Assembly: GCA_017613855.1 (NCBI GenBank)
Contig: JAGACY010000069.1
Coordinates: 1-24,111, forward strand
Source of the DNA: Pseudomonadota bacterium
Lineage (GTDB): Bacteria > Myxococcota > Bradymonadia > UBA4248
Direction: 5' to 3'
Length of the DNA: 24,111 bases
In this document: positions 23,150 through 24,111 of the stretch, piece after piece
Numbering within the stretch: the stretch's first letter is position 1
Layout of the letters: each line of letters opens with the position of its first letter
Notes under the pieces: model-generated
What the model was told of the DNA's origin: nothing
The model's input: the letters and a program-made list of their open reading frames with translations, nothing else
Databases searched by the model: none
Made by a program: the position numbers and the translations under genes

Positions 23150-23636
23150 AAAAGTTTATATCACAGATCGGGGCGGAATCATCATTGAAGAGACTGAAGC
23201 ACTCGATGATGAAATCCTCTCTGATTCCTCACCATTAACCTCACAAATCATTGAATTGCCCGACGATCCCTATGCTGGCAAAGATGTTTATCTGTCTATC
23301 GAAGGTGGCCAGGAAGTCTTTTACAGGGGCACCTATGTGAACAAAATCCGCCTGACAGGAGAAAATATCACCGTCGGACGCAGAGATGTCATGGCCGGAC
23401 ATTATCCCGACATCGATCTCGCCATGTATTGGCGCCAGGATCGAACCATCTCCAGAAAACACCTGCAAATCTACAGAGATGTCAATGGCGTTTATTTTGT
23501 CGAAGACCTCTGCAACCATAATGCGACTTTTCTCAACAGTTACCAATGCCCGCTCAATAAAACCCGTGCAGAACTCAAACCCGGCGATCGCATTCTCGTT
23601 TCGATGTCCATTGCGATCGATTTCTGCGTTCAATAG
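23139..23636 (+). CDS. FHA-domain protein, 165 aa
   Basis: Small cytosolic protein whose C-terminal two thirds is a forkhead-associated domain, a phosphothreonine-binding module. Counting from 23139: GR at 80-81 in NITVGRRD, SRKH at 105-108, an Asn-rich strand DLCNHNATFLN, then LKPGDRILV. These are the conserved FHA positions (G-R, S-x-x-H, N). The N-terminal 45 residues are acidic. The frame extends to an ATG at 23133, but GAGGAG ends only one base before it, while spacing to 23139 is 7, so the latter is preferred. The start lies inside the transporter's last codons, which suggests coupled translation and a joint function. Confidence 0.85.
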   Translation: MIDEKVYITDRGGIIIEETEALDDEILSDSSPLTSQIIELPDDPYAGKDVYLSIEGGQEVFYRGTYVNKIRLTGENITVGRRDVMAGHYPDIDLAMYWRQDRTISRKHLQIYRDVNGVYFVEDLCNHNATFLNSYQCPLNKTRAELKPGDRILVSMSIAIDFCVQ

Positions 23637-23647
23637 GTCATGCGCTA

Positions 23648-24111
23648 ATGCTCGAATCCGATTTTCTCAAGTCTATCTATCTCAGTATTAAAGCCTCCGA
23701 ACCTGTCATCTGGATAGAAACGCCCGACGATGATTGGATTATCGAAGCCATCAAACGAGAATTGGCTGGTGTAAAATTGCCTTGTGAAGTCGGAGAAAAT
23801 CCCGATTTTACCACACTCGAAAAAGTTTCTGCTCGTACCGTCTTTCTTTGGATCAATGCCAGTGCGAATGATTTTACTGCACATGAGCGTTCTCTCATAC
23901 GCATTGCACGCCGCATGCGCTCTTTGCTCACCATTGTGATATTCGCCCATCCTTGCGATATTAAACCACAATTACTCGCTGATTTTCCAGCTTTCGTCGC
24001 ACCATTGCCTTCATTCGAAGCTAGAAAATCCCTGATTTCTATTACGATTGGATCTTATGCCAATCAACCAGGTCGGCTCGATCAACTCGCATTTGCTTCG
24101 GCAGGGCTTAC
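23648..24111 (+). CDS. Partial gene, Ycf46-like AAA protein N-terminus (runs off the window)
   Basis: An open frame of 154 codons from the ATG at 23648 to the window end, with no stop. The start MLESDFLKSIYLSIKASEPVIWIETPDDD and the stretch VIFAHPCDIKPQLLADF followed by VAPLPSFEARKSLI resemble the N-terminal region of Ycf46-type AAA ATPases, where a short alpha/beta domain reports on a helical leader before the ATPase core. The Walker motifs would lie beyond the window, so this is not proven. It begins 11 bp after the FHA stop on the same strand, with no clear ribosome site, consistent with coupling. The codon use and frame continuity make it a real gene. Confidence 0.7.
   Translation, partial: MLESDFLKSIYLSIKASEPVIWIETPDDDWIIEAIKRELAGVKLPCEVGENPDFTTLEKVSARTVFLWINASANDFTAHERSLIRIARRMRSLLTIVIFAHPCDIKPQLLADFPAFVAPLPSFEARKSLISITIGSYANQPGRLDQLAFASAGL

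Overview
The window looks like part of the chromosome of a Myxococcota-type (former deltaproteobacterial) bacterium of moderate GC. The evidence is a large family of secreted cysteine-rich repeat lipoproteins (CGxCGxxC repeats, one with the CGNGVID..GE.CDG repeat common in myxobacteria), a PASTA-bearing FtsI, long modular lipoproteins and an FHA-domain protein. No phage, transposase, tRNA, rRNA or CRISPR array is visible. The lineage is an inference from domain style, not from a marker gene.

Layout. Positions 2-113 are a tandem heptamer array, followed by two bulged hairpins. From 291 to 13839 every gene is on the minus strand. Read in transcription order they are: ftsL - ftsI - an EcsC-like gene (13839-10253); a two-gene lipoprotein operon (10014-6445); mtnN (MTA/SAH nucleosidase, TTG start) followed by two tandemly duplicated Cys-rich lipoprotein genes (6168-1130); and an outer-membrane barrel gene (950-291) with its own promoter, operator-like palindrome and terminator. 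An 881-bp gene-free region (13840-14720) separates this block from plus-strand genes. It holds two more bulged hairpins, GCGGAAK heptamer repeats, a perfect 9-bp palindrome and a candidate structured RNA.

The plus-strand block starts with an elongated 5'-nucleotidase-type lipoprotein, an OB-fold lipoprotein and an outer-membrane porin-like protein (14721-21133). A double hairpin ends this group. Next come a Tlc-type (nucleotide exchange) transporter with a HEAT-like tail, an FHA-domain protein overlapping its 3' end, and a partial gene cut by the window edge that resembles the N-terminus of Ycf46-type AAA proteins. Together these could form an envelope route for scavenging nucleotides: dephosphorylation at the surface, outer-membrane passage, inner-membrane exchange. 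This is inference from neighbourhood.

The most unusual signal is non-coding. Eight intergenic hairpins have unrelated arm sequences but one shared architecture: an outer stem ending at C|TA (C|TT in one copy), an inner stem, a short loop (often TGC), the returning inner stem ending in TA, one unpaired base (C in seven of eight), then the outer stem complement. Several abut with no spacer. The other main novelty candidate is the Cys-rich lipoprotein family, three of whose four members share a C-terminal Cys domain that I do not recognise.
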